Source: Posidonia oceanica
Taxonomy: Eukaryota > Streptophyta > Magnoliopsida > Alismatales > Posidoniaceae
Reading direction: 5' to 3'
DNA length: 64,000 nucleotides
Assembly (NCBI GenBank): GCA_037176725.1
Contig: JAZBRS010000026.1
Coordinates: forward strand, 59,808,501 to 59,872,500
Below, in pieces: positions 21,096 to 32,944 of the stretch. Position numbers and translations under genes: made by a program. How positions within the stretch are numbered: position 1 is the first letter of the stretch; the number at the start of each line of letters is the position of its first letter. The notes beneath the pieces were generated by a model. The model saw nothing but the letters and a program-made list of their open reading frames with translations. It ran no database searches and was not told the origin of the DNA.

Positions 21096-21589
21096 GACTT
21101 AAGTTGCTGAACTTGGCTATGGCTCCCCTAAATCAGTATTTGAGTTGCATAAACCACTTTTGTCGATCCCAGAGGCTTAATCAAGTTGGAATACACGTGT
21201 GAGCGCTGGTTTCGTACTTTTTAGACATCCAGGCCATTCAGAATCATCAGTTATGCATTTCATTGAATTAATGGCTCGTTAAGGCACCGACTACCTCAAA
21301 ACTTGATTTTAAAGCTCGTAGGTGAAATCTTTCTTCATAACTTTATCATTTACATATCAATGCACGTTGGTTTCAAGTTAATTTGAATTAAAGGCCATTA
21401 TTTAACTATATTATTCGCTTAAGTTCATTTTAACTCCGAGAAAGGTAATTCAAAAGAGATATATGACAAATTTGCTAAGTGCGCAGAACATCTTTATCAT
21501 TCAAAAATAAGTTTGTTGTTACAAGATCACCGGGGCATATCCCTGAGATACAAATGCTGACAAATAAAAAGGAAAAAAACAACAACCAG
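21096..21589. other. Intergenic stretch between antisense genes 1 and 2 (A)
   Basis: AT-rich, no gene seen. It is conserved with B 38400-38859, including 'aagttgcataaacc' and 'tggtttcaagttaatttgaattaaaggc'. It would be the 3' flank of antisense gene 2 and distal upstream region of antisense gene 1. Confidence 0.55.
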
Positions 21590-21755
21590 CTAGGGAGCAC
21601 TCTCTCCCTCACCCTCGGGAGCTGAAGGAGGAGCCGGAGGGGGAATTGTAGGAGGGCGAACCGAAACACCTGACGGAGCCCTAGAGACGGATCGAGAGCG
21701 GCGGCTGCCCGAATGGTGGCTCGACTCATGCGTCAGTGGAGGAGGAATTGGCTGC
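21590..21755 (-). pseudogene. Antisense gene 2 of element A, C-terminal exon
   Basis: Last coding piece of antisense gene 2, with stop at 21592-21590. It encodes a Ser/Arg/Pro-rich tail (SRSVSRAPSGVSVR, then PPAPPSAPEGEGES) equivalent to B 38860-39045. Element B was inserted directly upstream; the rest of the gene is at 43869-46818. The Arg/Ser-rich tail has no recognisable domain. Confidence 0.65.
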
Positions 21756-21998
21756 TGTAGATACCCCATTTTGGCGCTCCCTTCATGGAAGTGTAGTTTG
21801 TTGCATTAGGTCATCCCTTGAAGCTCTTTGCTCAATCCAGGACCTCTCACTTGAGCCAAACACCTATTCTCCAGTTCAAAGCATTATTTTCATCCCTATT
21901 TAAGCTTTAAGTGTCAACAACTTGAATGTCCTTCTTTTCTTGACCAAATTTGGAAGTTGGACTATCTGAGGACGTTATACGCTGGATTCCTAGCTTAT

Positions 21999-22145
21999 AA
22001 TGTTGGCCACTGGTTTTCCAACGTCTAACGTTGGCCGCTTGTTTTCATGTGTCTAATGTTGGCCGTTAGTTTTCCAGCGTCTAACGTTGGCCGCTTGTTT
22101 TCATGCGTCTAACGTTGGCCGTTGGCTTTCCAGCGTCTAACGAGG
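21999..22145. repeat. U3 palindromic minisatellite, five 28-bp units
   Basis: GTTGGCC recurs at about 22002, 22030, 22058, 22086 and 22114. Each is followed by a short stretch and GCGTCTAAC or a variant, so the unit alternates half-sites (GGCCGCTGG...CCAGCGTCTAAC). The 3' LTR (42741-42830) has three units. LTRs are identical at insertion, so units were gained or lost afterwards. Confidence 0.8.
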
Positions 22146-22317
22146 AGGGCCAGTGCCAACCCTAAACTTTCTTTATTTGGCTAAATGCAAAATCTGTGTT
22201 TTTGCCATCTTTAGACTCTGTTGACCGGTTAAGGCAATTAACACTAGTTTAATGATACTTAATCAAGTTTTAATTAGGAGATATTCCTTAATCCTGGCAG
22301 TTGGACTTCAGAGGTCG

Positions 22318-22443
22318 TTATACGCTAGAATTCCAGCTTATAACGTTATCTGCTGGATTTCCAGCATATAACACCCTTGAATTGAAAGTTTGCTGATCTA
22401 TTCGTTGAATTCCTTTTTTGTTCCTCTCCTGCTTCTATAAAAG
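22318..22443 (+). promoter_or_regulatory. U3 hairpin pair and TATA box of B 5' LTR
   Basis: TTATACGCTAGAATTCCAGC followed by TTATAAC, then GTTATCTGCTGG (22345-22356), loop ATTT, CCAGCATATAAC (22361-22372, one mismatch). TATAAAAG begins 64 bp downstream, at 22436. Same order and similar spacing as in LTR A, with the NN positions TA/TA instead of CT/AG. Confidence 0.7.
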
Positions 22444-23166
22444 CAGTAGTACCCCCACAGGGTCAAAGGACGGATTTTAGAGGGATTTTGACAGAGGGAG
22501 ATTTTTAGGAGGTGAGATTTTTGAGAAGTGAAATAGTAGAGAGATTCCTATAGAGAGGAACCAGATTTTGACAGAATTTTGAGAAAGTGGATAGAGTTTT
22601 TGAAAGAGCTTGAGTCTCCCTTTGTCGTCAGTGACATCATGTCGACACATCTTGCATTCCGTGAATAGATAAAAAGGGGGCTCTCTTTAGTTTTTTTCTT
22701 TTTTCATATCATATGTTTAATTTCGTAGTATAGCAAAGCATATTCATTTCATATATTGTTGTAGCTAGGCATTCATTTCCATTCGTTGCAACCGGGGGGA
22801 TCAAACCCCTCGGGTAAGCATTTTTCCGTGGTTCTTTATGTTCTATTTTGTATACTTTGAATAAGCTACAACACCATATTAATCTGTATCTTTGTTTTTT
22901 CTAACATCTATTTTACAAGGAAGAAGAAGAAGAAGAGACTCACCAAGCATGGGCACCCTTGGGCAACGCCGGCAGCCGAACCCACACCCCACATCTCCCA
23001 AGGCGTCTCAAGGGCTGGCGAAAGCGAACCTAGAGTGGCGATCACACCAATTCCATCACCTATGGAGTGACGGAGTTGGATAAAAAAAAGGGGACCCTGA
23101 GAGAAAGCAAACGAGCACGAAAACAAAGCTTCCTCCTTTCTCCTCACCAAAAACCCCATATCCACA

Positions 23167-23190
23167 GTCTGGCGATCACAGTGGGACGGC
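23167..23190 (+). other. Primer-binding site of element B
   Basis: TGGCGATCACAGTGGGACGG three bases after the LTR end, same site as in A with three differences. It is followed by TAAAAGTGCCCCCGTGCAAG and then straight into the gag start region. Confidence 0.75.
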
Positions 23191-23203
23191 TAAAAGTGCC
23201 CCC

Positions 23204-25320
23204 GTGCAAGTTGCAATGATGCTGAACCAAACCACTGAAGCTAAACATTCAGAAAGAGAGAGGTCAGACTCGACAAGTATATCGGGAGAAGAGCCTACAG
23301 TCACAATCTACCATCTGACCACCGAAGAAGCCTTCGATCTAGTACAAAGCTATGTATCAGTTATTAAACGAAGAGGCATCAGCCCCCACAGGGCCATGTC
23401 AGAACAACCTCTAGCAGCCACCCTACCTTGGTGAAAGACAACAAAGGCCAGTTGCGGACCATACACCTGACGAATTATACCAGGGATAGTATGGCAACCC
23501 ACCACCGGATACGAACCACCAAGGGCATGGCACAATGCTCAACGGAGCTTATAAATCAAGGGCAAACCCCTTGATCCAGGAACAAAACCAAATGCCACAT
23601 GGGGAGTATAGAGAAAGAGTTGGTCCGCCCTACGGGCACCAAGAACCGCTTCTCCAAGCATTGACAGCTAGCAACCAGCCTCTGTTGGATTACCACCCTC
23701 ACCAGTCATCTCCTCCGCAACACGAGCCGGTCGCACCTCAGTATTTCTGCAACAGCTATCCTCATCAGCAGGAGAACCACCAGTCATTCAATTCACATAT
23801 CCAGACCCTATTAGCCGGGATAACCAATTTAGATGAAATGAGAAAAATGCTCAGTGCATTAGGGGTACATACCCAAGCTCCGGCAACTTCGACATGAGCC
23901 AGTTTTCTCCATTCAGACTTCCCTCGGGCTTCAAGTACCCGTAGACTCCCAAATTTGATGGAACCACCAACCCACTCAGCCATCTTGTGCAGTTCCAGAT
24001 GGAGTCAGCCCCCTATTTCTATGATCTGGGGCTTATCATACACCTCTTCTTCTATTCACTCGAAGGTGAGCCCATGGACTGGTTCCTCACCCTCTCCAAG
24101 GAAGATCTCAGCAGCTTTGATAAAATCAGAGAGAGCTTCCTCACCAAATACCATCACAAAATAGATCCTAAGCCGACCTTCCATGATCTGAGCAAGGAGG
24201 TCATGAAGTAAGGCGAGAGCTGGGTAACATTCGCCAACAAATGGCGTGAAATGGCAGCCATATCACGCTTGACCATCCCAGAAAGACAAGTGGTCCAGAC
24301 CCTCATTGCAAATACCACTGGACCAATGAAGAAGGGACTCGTAAATACATACTGCCCCAATGTAACTACTCTGTATGAAGTGGCTGCCTCTGTCAAGGAA
24401 AATCTGCATGAATTCATGGAGGAGCCCAAGAAGGCCGAAAAGCACAAGTAGTGGAAGGCGTGACTGGAGCTATCAATAGGATTAATTCCACGCCAAAACC
24501 ACCAGAGCAGAGGGTTATAATAAACTCGCAGCAGCCATCATGGAGGCACCCTCCTCCTCAGCAATAATCATGGAGCCACCCTCCTCCTCAGCAGCAACAA
24601 ACATGGAATCATCCTCCTCCTCAGCAACAAATTCGCCCTACGTGGAATGCCCCCCGGCCACAATGGAATAGGGGCATTCAAAGCGGCCAAGCTCATAATG
24701 GAAATCCCTGCAACAATAATGGGAATAGTGGCAATTATCACAATGTTCCCCCTCCACAACTATTGCCACTTAAAAGGGGAAAGAGGGACCACTACCCTCC
24801 TCTACCAGTCACACTGACGGATATGTTAATAGAGCTGGAAGATGCAAAAGCAATTGAACTCCTGCCAGCCAAGTCAGAATTTCCAAATAGTGACCAAAGC
24901 AAATACTATCCGTTCCATAGAAGACATGGTCACAACATTGATGACTGCTGGACTTTCAGAGACACGGTCTATGACATGGTAGAGGCAGATGTGTTTGAGT
25001 GGGACGTCCTGGTGAAAAGAGCCAAACAGAGGGAACAGATAGGGACATCTCACCAGATCTACAATGATCCCCTCCCTAATCATCAAATAATGGCATTCAA
25101 GGACGATGAGTTCCCCAATCCATTAATAACAAAGAACTGGGACAATCAAGCTGATAATGAGGAGATAATCTTAGATGATGACTGGAACAGTGAGGCAGAC
25201 GAAGGGCTAACAATGAAAGATCTTCTTATCCAGTTCAACCTCACAGCAGTGAATGAACCGCAGGATAGTACGAAGGAAGAAAACACTCACCATAGTTCAA
25301 AAAGCCAACAAGCGATTTGA
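23204..25320 (+). pseudogene. Element B Gag and acidic linker (broken)
   Basis: Same domain order as A Gag: N-terminus with KHSERERSDSTSISGEEPTV (23204-23434), Pro/His/Gln-rich part (23535-23897) and core QMESAPYFYDLGLIIHLFF ... SLEGEPMDWFLTLSKEDLSS (23987-24211). VPERQ-equivalent IPERQVVQTLIANTTGP follows at 24251-24451. Next come a Pro/Gln/Trp repeat and the knuckle YYPFHRRHGHNIDDCW (24763-25320), where the first Cys of the knuckle is Tyr. Lastly an Asp/Glu-rich linker (MKDLLIQFNLTAVNEPQDS). Stops at 24209 (TAA) and 24449, and frame changes near 23434 and 23900, break it. Confidence 0.87.
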
Positions 25321-25830
25321 ACAGGAAAATATTGTCTTCCAAGAATCTGAGCTTCCGCCTCCACATAAGCAGGAACTGCGGCTCATCATTACAATGGGCA
25401 TCAACGACCATGTGCTGCAGGTGGTGCTAGTTGACACCGGAGCAAGCCGAAGCCTCAGTTCTCTATCCATGCTCCGAAGTCTAGGGCTCAATGAAGATGG
25501 GCTAGACAAAACCCCTTTCATGTGCACCGGGTTTGACCAAAGCGAGAGACTGGCTCTGGGAACGATACCGATGGAAATCACAATGGATCCTTTGACCAGT
25601 ATCACCTCAGTGATCATCATGAAGGTGGAAGTCCTAGAACCTCTCATTCTCGGGAGGTCTTGGCTAGCATAGGTCGGGGCCGTAGCATCTCCTGTTCATC
25701 AACTGCTGAAATTCAAATACGAGGGAGTGGTTGTTAGCATTCCTGCTAATCGCCCAGGAGTTTTATGCAAATTCAAAGTACCTGAGCCTCAAATTGCAAC
25801 CCTGTGAAGAAAGGAGGAATCACAACATCC
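25253..25830 (+). pseudogene. Element B first protease domain (PR1)
   Basis: Aspartic protease module with RLIITMGINDHVLQVVLVDT continuing into GASRSLSS. The active site DTGAS is intact at 25433-25447. The second hallmark is EPLILGRSWLA, then TAG (A has a sense codon there), then VASPVHQLLKFKYEGVVVSI. It overlaps the end of the previous frame through a frameshift. A complete second domain lies about 1 kb further on. PR1 is colinear with A 10220-10620. Confidence 0.83.
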
Positions 25831-27085
25831 GCCATGGAGAAAGTCATCACTGTGGGATCCCAAGCCGCTATCACCACTGGTCTGCCCAATCTTCAAAGCA
25901 GCTAGGCCACCATCAAGTCAACTGCCGACCCTCAAGACACTAGGCTCACAAAATACCTCGGTATTTCAGAATGCTACTACCCCGTCATCCCCAATCTTCC
26001 GAGCATCGACAGAGCAACCAGCCTGAGCCATAAAACCACCGGAGCTTGGCGGATCCATGCAAAAGAAGCCTATCATCGCCTGGCCACACAAGAAAGAGGA
26101 ATCAGGCAGCCGAAGCAAAGAGAATGAGGCCGCAGCACCTATCACTAGAGGAGGGAGGTTATCAAACCGAATCATACCGCCAGTGGAGCAAGCAGAGCCA
26201 GTAGAATATGACATCCTAGAACAATTGAAGAAGACAAGCCAGGATCTCAATTTTCGATTTCATAAATAGCTCTGCTCAACATCCAAAAGCACTGCAGGAA
26301 ATGCTAGAGAAGGCTCAAGTTGCTTTGGACATGCCAGTAGAGGAGCTCCATGTAATAGCCACAGCAGCTTTTGTAGAGCCCATAATTACATTTACTGATG
26401 GCGAGTTGGCACCAATAGAGAGGAGGAAAGCACCACTAAATGTAACAATTTCTATAAATAATCATTTAGTATCTGGAGTACTTATAGATACTGGGGCTTC
26501 AATGAATATTTGTTCTCTAAATATAATAAGGGCTCTGGGTGTGAATGAAGCCTTTGTAACCCCCATTGATATGACGATTGCCGGATATGATGACAGCAAG
26601 AGGAAAGCTCACGGCAAATGGACTACAAAGATCGGGATAAGACCAACCCAAGTCCCAACCCAACTGATTGTCATAGACATGAATGTTCCATATCAGATCA
26701 TTCTGGGGAGACAATGGTTGGACAGTTTAAAAGGAGTATCATCTCCTCGGTACCAATGTCTGAAGTTCCCTCACAATGGAAAAATTGTCAAAATAGCGGG
26801 GGACATACCAGGCAAAGAAGCAAAAGCAAATGTGATATATTTACCGCACCAATTCAATGTGCGAGAAAAGCCAACCCGTGTCGAGAAGGGGAAGAACATA
26901 GTATCTATGGTCGAGTTAAGGGACAAGTGGGCCAAGCCCAAGCTAGTTTACAGGAAGAAAGAATCTCCAAAGTACAAAAGACCCTCTATGAGCGTAGGTT
27001 GGGAGATCATGAGGAGGATTGGCTACAAGGAAGGCTAGGGCTTAGGCCCAGAAGGAAAAGGAACGAAGGAGTCAGTTAAGGCTTG
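25831..27085 (+). pseudogene. Element B second protease domain (PR2) and G-patch
   Basis: A linker leads to EYDILEQLKKTSQDL (frameshifted at about 26235). It is followed by a 245-codon open stretch (26301-27038) with LVSGVLIDTGASMNICSLN (DTGAS 26487-26501), VPYQIILGRQWLDSLKGVSS and a Lys-rich segment. The stretch ends in the G-patch start SVGWEIMRRIGYKEG. There a TAG (27037-27039) replaces the CAG of A; GLGPEGKG continues behind it. This is the better preserved of the two PR2 copies. Confidence 0.87.
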
Positions 27086-27755
27086 TGACAGAGAAGGGAA
27101 GGGAGGACTTGGCTTTGACCAGTTCCTCGACAGACAGCATTACAATGGAATCTACAAAGTCATTTCACCAGCGTAGGGATCTTCGACCCAAATACATCCC
27201 TACTGGGAAATATCATATTGGCAAAATCAACCAAAAACACTCGTCCAAGTGCAGAGGACACAGCCGACGAAGACATTTCTGGCTTATTCCAAACACTTGA
27301 ATTGCTAGCAGAGCCTCCAGAAAGTCAGATTGCAATAGAGTTGACAGCAGAGCCTCCAGAAGGTCAGACTGTAGCAGCAGAGCCTCCAGAAGGTCAGACT
27401 GCAGTAGAGTTGACAGTAGAGCCTCCAGAAGGTCAAACTGTAGCAGCAGAGCCTCCAGAAGTTCAGACTGTAGTAGAGTTGATAGCAGAGCCTCCTGAAG
27501 GTCAGACTGCAATATCGCCGCCACCACTGTTAGACACACCGGCTCCCGAACCTCCAGACAAGCCATCTTTATCTTCTTCTCTCCCTCCTTCCGGCACCGC
27601 CACTTCCGAGTCCTCTTGTCCTCTAGCTCCAAACATCTTTTCCTCTTTGGAGCAATTAACGGGGCAAAGTGTACGCAAGTCACAATAACTGGTAGATAAG
27701 GTTCGCCGCCTCACGGCGAATCTCTCTGAAGATCTGCAACCTCAAAGGCCTGAAA
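27086..27755 (+). pseudogene. Element B protease-RT linker
   Basis: Open 27218-27688 (156 codons), starting MAKSTKNTRPSAEDTADED. It is colinear with A 12074-12560 but longer because the Pro/Glu repeat has six units here. It ends SLEQLTGQSVRKSQ and a TAA. Disordered linker, no enzymatic motif. Confidence 0.6.
27296..27513 (+). repeat. In-frame Pro/Glu repeat (AEPPEGQTV), six units
   Basis: Six EPPE-containing units (AEPPESQIA, AEPPEGQTV, AEPPEGQTA, VEPPEGQTV, AEPPEVQTV, AEPPEGQTA) separated by IEL/VEL spacers or directly joined. Two unit lengths alternate. A has three units. The open frame is kept through every copy, so expansions occurred in multiples of three. Confidence 0.82.
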
Positions 27756-29068
27756 TTGACCCTGACCCAAGGGCAGATCATGAGCTTTTCGAAGATGGTG
27801 GGAATGTCGACAATGATGAGCCCACCTAGAAAGGCTCCTACCTGTACTGATGGAGGTAACTCTAGGGGCATCCCCCTAGATTCTGTAAATAAAACTTTAT
27901 TTAATTCTGCATTGTTTTCATTTCCTAGGAATAAAAGTGATTTACTTTTTGTTTTCAATATGGGAGAGGATCACCATGTTAGCTCTAGCAGCTCGCAGTC
28001 AACTTCGACCACTGCTTCCAAAACTATGCGCATGTGTCAATACACGGAGGCAATGCCTTAGGAGCTAGCTACTGCTAACATGGTCGGTTTGGGAAGTGTG
28101 CAGGAATCGAGGCATACGAGCTGGTCAGCTGCAGTAATGATGAAGAGGATCAAGAGGCCAACTCAGACCTCCTTAAGCACCTCATAGACAAATACGATGA
28201 GCAAACTAAGGCAGTCGAAGAGGAAACCGTAAAGGTCAATCTGGGGACCACAGAAGAGCCAAAACCAATACTCATAAGTGCAAGTTTGAGCGCAATAGAA
28301 CGGGAGGAAATGGTGCAAATCTTGAAAGAGTTCGTGGATGTATTGGCCTTCAAGTACGAAGATATGCCTAGCCTACAATCAGCTCTAGTGCAACACCTAC
28401 TTCCACTAAACTCTGGAGCCAAACCTGTCAAGCAAAAACTGAGGTGATTAAGGCCAGAGCTCGCGCTTAAAGTCAAAGAAGAAATTGACAAGCTCCATAA
28501 AGCAAAGTTCATCAGGGTGGTTGTGTACCCTAGTTGGGTCTCAAACATAGTGCCAGTGACCAAGAAGGATGGAAGAGTTCGAGTTTGCATTGACCACCGC
28601 AACCTCAACGCCGCTTGTCCCAAAGACGACTTCCCTTTACCACATATTGACTTGCTAGTAGACAATACAGCAGGATTTGAGATACTATCATTCATGGATG
28701 GTTTCTCTGGTTATAACCAGATCAAGATAGCATAAGAAGACCAGGAGAAGACGTCGTTCATCACACCATGGGAGACATACTACTATGTGGTCATGCCGTT
28801 TGGTCTCAAGAACACCGGCGCAACATATCAGAGAGCAATGATGGCTATCTTCCACGACATGATGCATGATTGTATGGAGGTATACGTTGATAACGTCTTG
28901 ATCAAATCAAGGACAAGGGAAGGACACTTCGAAGCACTAAGAAGGGTACTGAGCAGAGTAAGGCAATATCAGTTAAAAATGAACTCAAAGAAGTGCGTAT
29001 TTGGGATAACTACTGGGAAGCTACTGGGCTTCATCATCAGTAAAAGAGGGATCGAGGTGGACCCATAG
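27756..29068 (+). pseudogene. Element B reverse transcriptase (broken, catalytic Asp lost)
   Basis: Linker 27756-28061, then a frame change and the lead-in to RT with KQKLR before TGA at 28446 (CGA in A). 28517-28735 has VRVCIDHRNLNAACPKDDFP and LSFMDGFSGYNQIKIA, then TAA. 28787-29068 has MPFGLKNTGATYQRAM. At 28883-28894 the catalytic box reads YVDN instead of YVDD, a GAT/GAC to AAC change that would abolish polymerase activity. LGFIISKRGIEVDP ends at a TAG (CAA/CAG position in A). Confidence 0.88.
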
Positions 29069-30229
29069 AAGGCTAGAGCAATAGCACAAATGCCCCCTTC
29101 CCGAAACATCAAGGAGCTCAGAGGACTTATCGGCCGCTTGCAGTTCATCAGAAAATTCATCTCACAATACGCCGACCGATGTAAGCTGTTCTATGAGCTA
29201 TTAAAAGGAGGAAGGGAGTTCGCTTGGGATGAGAGGTGCCAGAAAGCTTTTGATGAGCTCAAAGCATACCTCATGAGTCTTCCAGTCTTATCAGTGCCTG
29301 TATCAGGAAAGCCCTTGTTGCTCTACGTGGCAGCCACTGCATCATCAATAGGAGTAGTGCTGGCCCAACATGATGAGGATGGAAAGAAGGAAAAGGCTAT
29401 CCACTACCTGAGTAGAACCTTTCTGAATTACGAGGAGAAGTACACAGCCATAGAAAAGCATTGCTTGGCATTGGTATGGGCCTCCCAAAAGCTGAGACAC
29501 AACTTCCTAGCCCATAAAGTCTGTTACATCGCCAAGATGGATCCAATCAAGTACATGTTCGAGAAACCAGCCCTCTCTGGAAGGTTGGCAAGATGGCAGC
29601 TTCTCCTCACTGAATTTGACCTCCAATACGTATCTCAGAAAGCGGTCAAGGGGCAAGCCATAGCGGATCATTTGGCAGGATTACCAATAGAAGATTATCA
29701 ACCAGTCCAAACAGACTTCCCCGACGAGGAAATACTGGGAATACAAGCTGTAGAGTCTCCCACTCAACAGTGGACTCTCTACTTTGATGGAGTGCTTAAC
29801 AGACAAGGTGCAGGCATCGGAGTGGCACTTCTCACCCTAGAAGGAGTTCTCATCCCTCGAGCTGTGCAATTAAACTTCGCCGTAAATACCAACAATGTTG
29901 CAGAATACGAGGCCTTGATCCTCGGACTATGCCTAGCACTGGAGCTAGGGGTAAAGCGGCTAAAACTCATCGGAGACTCCTAGTTGGTTCTAAGACAAAT
30001 TCTGAACAAATATAGAACCCTCAACCCAAGGCTAGAAGAGTACAAAGGCATTCCTCGCCTACTATTTGCTCGGTTTCAAAAAGTAGTGTATGTCCATACC
30101 ATCCAGAATCATAACCTGCTAGCAGATGCTCTTGCTTCATTAGCCTCCTCGATCGAGTTCCCCATCAATGTCCGGGAGCAAACAATAATGGTATAGCAAC
30201 ACGAGACATCCGCCATTGACTCAACTGAG
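29069..30229 (+). pseudogene. Element B dual RNase H
   Basis: A long open stretch (29090-29983, 297 codons) covers the pol RNase H: LLGRLQ-equivalent LIGRLQFIRKFISQYADRC, LLLYVAATASSIGVVLAQHD and IHYLSRTFLNYEEKY. It also holds the start of the archaeal-type RNase H: WTLYFDGVLNRQGAG and AEYEALILGLCLALELG. A TAG replaces CAG at 29983, just after IGDS. The rest (29984-30196) has MVLRQILNKYR and LLADALASLASS. All four D-E-D-D positions of aRH are still readable. Confidence 0.87.
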
Positions 30230-31557
30230 CCATGGGCCGTAGAGCTTAAACAGAAATTTGGGGAATCAAAGACGACCAAGTTTGAAGTTTGCTACAATAT
30301 AAAAGATGATGGGAACCCGTGGTTCTTTGACATCCGGAACTACATCCAAGACGGGACCTTCCCCAATTATGCAACTTCACAAGACAGAGAGGCGGTTAGA
30401 AGGATGGTCACAAGATACTTCATGAGAGCCAGAGTCCTTTTCAAAAGATCTTTCAGCGGAAAAGAGCTGCGCTGTGTCACTTACGAGGAGGTTGAAGTTA
30501 TCATTGGAGAAATGCATGAAGGAATATGTGGAGGACACATCAGTTCTCAGTTTATGGCAAAAATGATACTGCGTAGAGGGTACTACTGGCCCACAATGAA
30601 GGCAGATTGTGCAAACAAGGTGAGAAGGTGCAAGTAGTGCCAGATCCATGCAGATAGAAAACATGCACCAGCATCAGAGTTAAATCTGACTCAAGCAGTA
30701 TGGCCTTTTTCCATGTGGGCATTCGATGTTGTAGGACCCTTCGACACTAAAAAGCAGAATAGGTTCATACTCACAGCCACTGAGTACTTGACCAAATGGG
30801 CTGAAGCAGAAGCGTTCACCGAGATCAAAGCTTCAAATCTTTGCAAGTTCGTGCGGAAAAATATCCTCTCAAGCTTTGGAGTTCCAAAGAGACTACTAGC
30901 AAACAATGGCGCAATCTTCGTATCTCAAGACTTCAAAAAGCTTTATAAGAAGTTTAAGATTGAATTGCATCATTCATCGCCATATTACTCCCAAGGTAAT
31001 GGGCAAGCTAAAGCTACTAATAAAACGTTAATCCGAATCCTTAAAAAACGATAGGAGGAGCCAAGGGACATGATTGGACAGATAAATTAATTGATACCTT
31101 ATGGGCCTATCGAACCTCCATAAGAATGCCTACGGGTAAAACCCCGTTTGGGCTTACTTATGGTATGGAGACAGTAGTCCCATTTGAGATCATGGTCCCC
31201 TCATCTAGAGTACAACTCGATGATGAGATAAATGCTGAGGATAAGAGGCAATTATTAAGTCTACAGTTAGATTTGCTAGATGAGAAGCGATTGCAAGCAG
31301 TTGAGCATGCACGCCTCTACCAAGAACGACTTGCAAGAGCTTATAAAAAGAAGGTAATTGAATGTAAATTCAATATTGGTGAGTGGGTACTTAAAGAGAT
31401 CCTTCCTCGCAAGCATGGGAAATTGAGACCAACTTGGGAAGGACCATACTTGGTGGTTGAGGCATATCCAGGCAATGCTTATTGTTTGGCCAGAGAGGAT
31501 GACACTACGCTTGAATACCCCTGGAATGCACTGCACCTCAAGAGGTACTACCCATGA
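30230..31557 (+). pseudogene. Element B integrase (two catalytic residues lost)
   Basis: HEGICGGHISSQFMAKMILR and RGYYWPTMKADCANKVRRC (30404-30637), TAG in place of CAG, then FSMWAFDVVGPFDTKKQNRF. At the second catalytic site it reads ANNGAIF (Asn codon 30902-30904; A has DNGAIF). At the third it reads QAKATNKT (Lys codon 31010-31012; A has Glu). Both are G-to-A changes. A frameshift occurs near 31050. The C-terminus 31126-31557 is intact and ends PWNALHLKRYYP with TGA. No chromodomain. Confidence 0.88.
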
Positions 31558-32944
31558 CATGCACACTGAGCCATTAGATTACTCGTGCTTGAGGGCCTAC
31601 TACTTTTGAAGTCTAGGAGTCATGCCTTAGCCTCACCTCACAAACACTTTGTAGGAGAAGGAAGGAAAATGATCCAACACTGAGATAGAGGCAAAACCCT
31701 AAGGAGCCCTCTCCCAGTTCATGAACAACAAGTCCACACACATCCCTTGAGTCAAACACGTTACCCTAGTACAAATCGGGTAGGCGTCTAAAGCCAAAAT
31801 TTAGAAGCGCAGAAAAGAGAGGAGTGTACCAAATAGAAAAGTGTCTCGGTCTATCAACGAACGAGTATCCATTGGCCGAGTACTCAAACGGGGTGAGACT
31901 ACTTGCCAAAATACCCAGAAAAGAAGAACGAAAAGAAGACAGCAAAGAAGTTGTCCATGTGCAAGAAAAGAAAAAAAGTGGAAAAGAAGGCAGCAAAGAA
32001 ACTGTCCAAGAGTCAAAAACTGAAAAGCTGGGGAAATACTAGGCACAATAGGAATCAACCTTGAACAGGGAGGGGTATAGGCTTCAAATCTTTAGCTGAA
32101 ATCTTAGGATAGGACATTGACCTTCCTTCCACCCACATCCTATACTGTACACTTAGAGACAAGGGGCAAAAGCCTAGGTTTAGGGGCAGTTAGGTGCCAT
32201 AGCAAGACCGAGGTATCTTCTGACTTTGAGATGCACAAGAGACCAAACTGTCAAGGTTTTCCAGTCATGAGGTCTCCTGTTTCTCAACTTCTTGGAAGAT
32301 TCTTCTTCTCCTACAAAAACCAAAAAAAAAAAAATGATAAAACCAAAAATCCAAAAAAATGATAAAGCCAAAAATCCAAAAAATTGGTAAAACTAAAAAT
32401 CCAAAAAAAAAATGATAAAACCAAAAATCCAAAAAAAAAATGAAAAAGCCAAAATTCCAAAAAAATAGCAAAAGATCAAAAATCCAAAAATACAGAGTAG
32501 GGTAAAATCTACCCAACCAACATCACCTCATGAAACTGATAACAAGTAAGGCCGGTGATGCAAAAATTTAGGAAATTTTATGACTCCGCGTCGCACTTGA
32601 CGTCTCCTATTCATGACGGTCATTTGGTATTCGCCTACGAACTAAGACTGGAATCTCAAGAAGAGACAGTTCCTCATCAGGCATATCATCTTTAGACAAC
32701 AAAGCTGAGGCCAATGCTTGTTATCCAAAACCTAAGTTTTTCCTTAATTTTTCGTCGCATTAAGGCATTTGTTTTCATGGCATTAAGATTGTTCAAAGTA
32801 TGCATTGTATGTAGGTTATGCCTAAGATTTCAAAAGCCATTTTGATTTAAGGTCGTTTCTGAGTTTTTCAAAGGTCACTTTGGACTAGGGGAAAAGATAA
32901 CCCTAGATGAAATAACAAGTTTGCTAAGGTTGTGCAAAAAATCA
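31558..32944. other. Post-integrase spacer of element B
   Basis: Colinear with A 17598-19139. Contains the 'aaaatccaaaaaaatgat' A-rich repeat (32310-32480) and only a short remnant of the 'aaaggtcattttgg' repeat (32730-32880). No gene seen; small frames are low-complexity Lys- or Phe-rich stretches. Confidence 0.6.

Larger units (their letters stand above)
21756..23166 (+). repeat. Element B 5' LTR
   Basis: TGTAGATACCCCATTTTGG ... ATATCCACA. TATAAAAG is at 22436-22443. U3 carries five 28-bp hairpin-like units (21999-22145) and a hairpin pair (22318-22372). The 3' copy has only three such units. The AAG run at 22918-22934 and the 'caaacccctcgggtaagc' block match LTR A. Confidence 0.92.
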
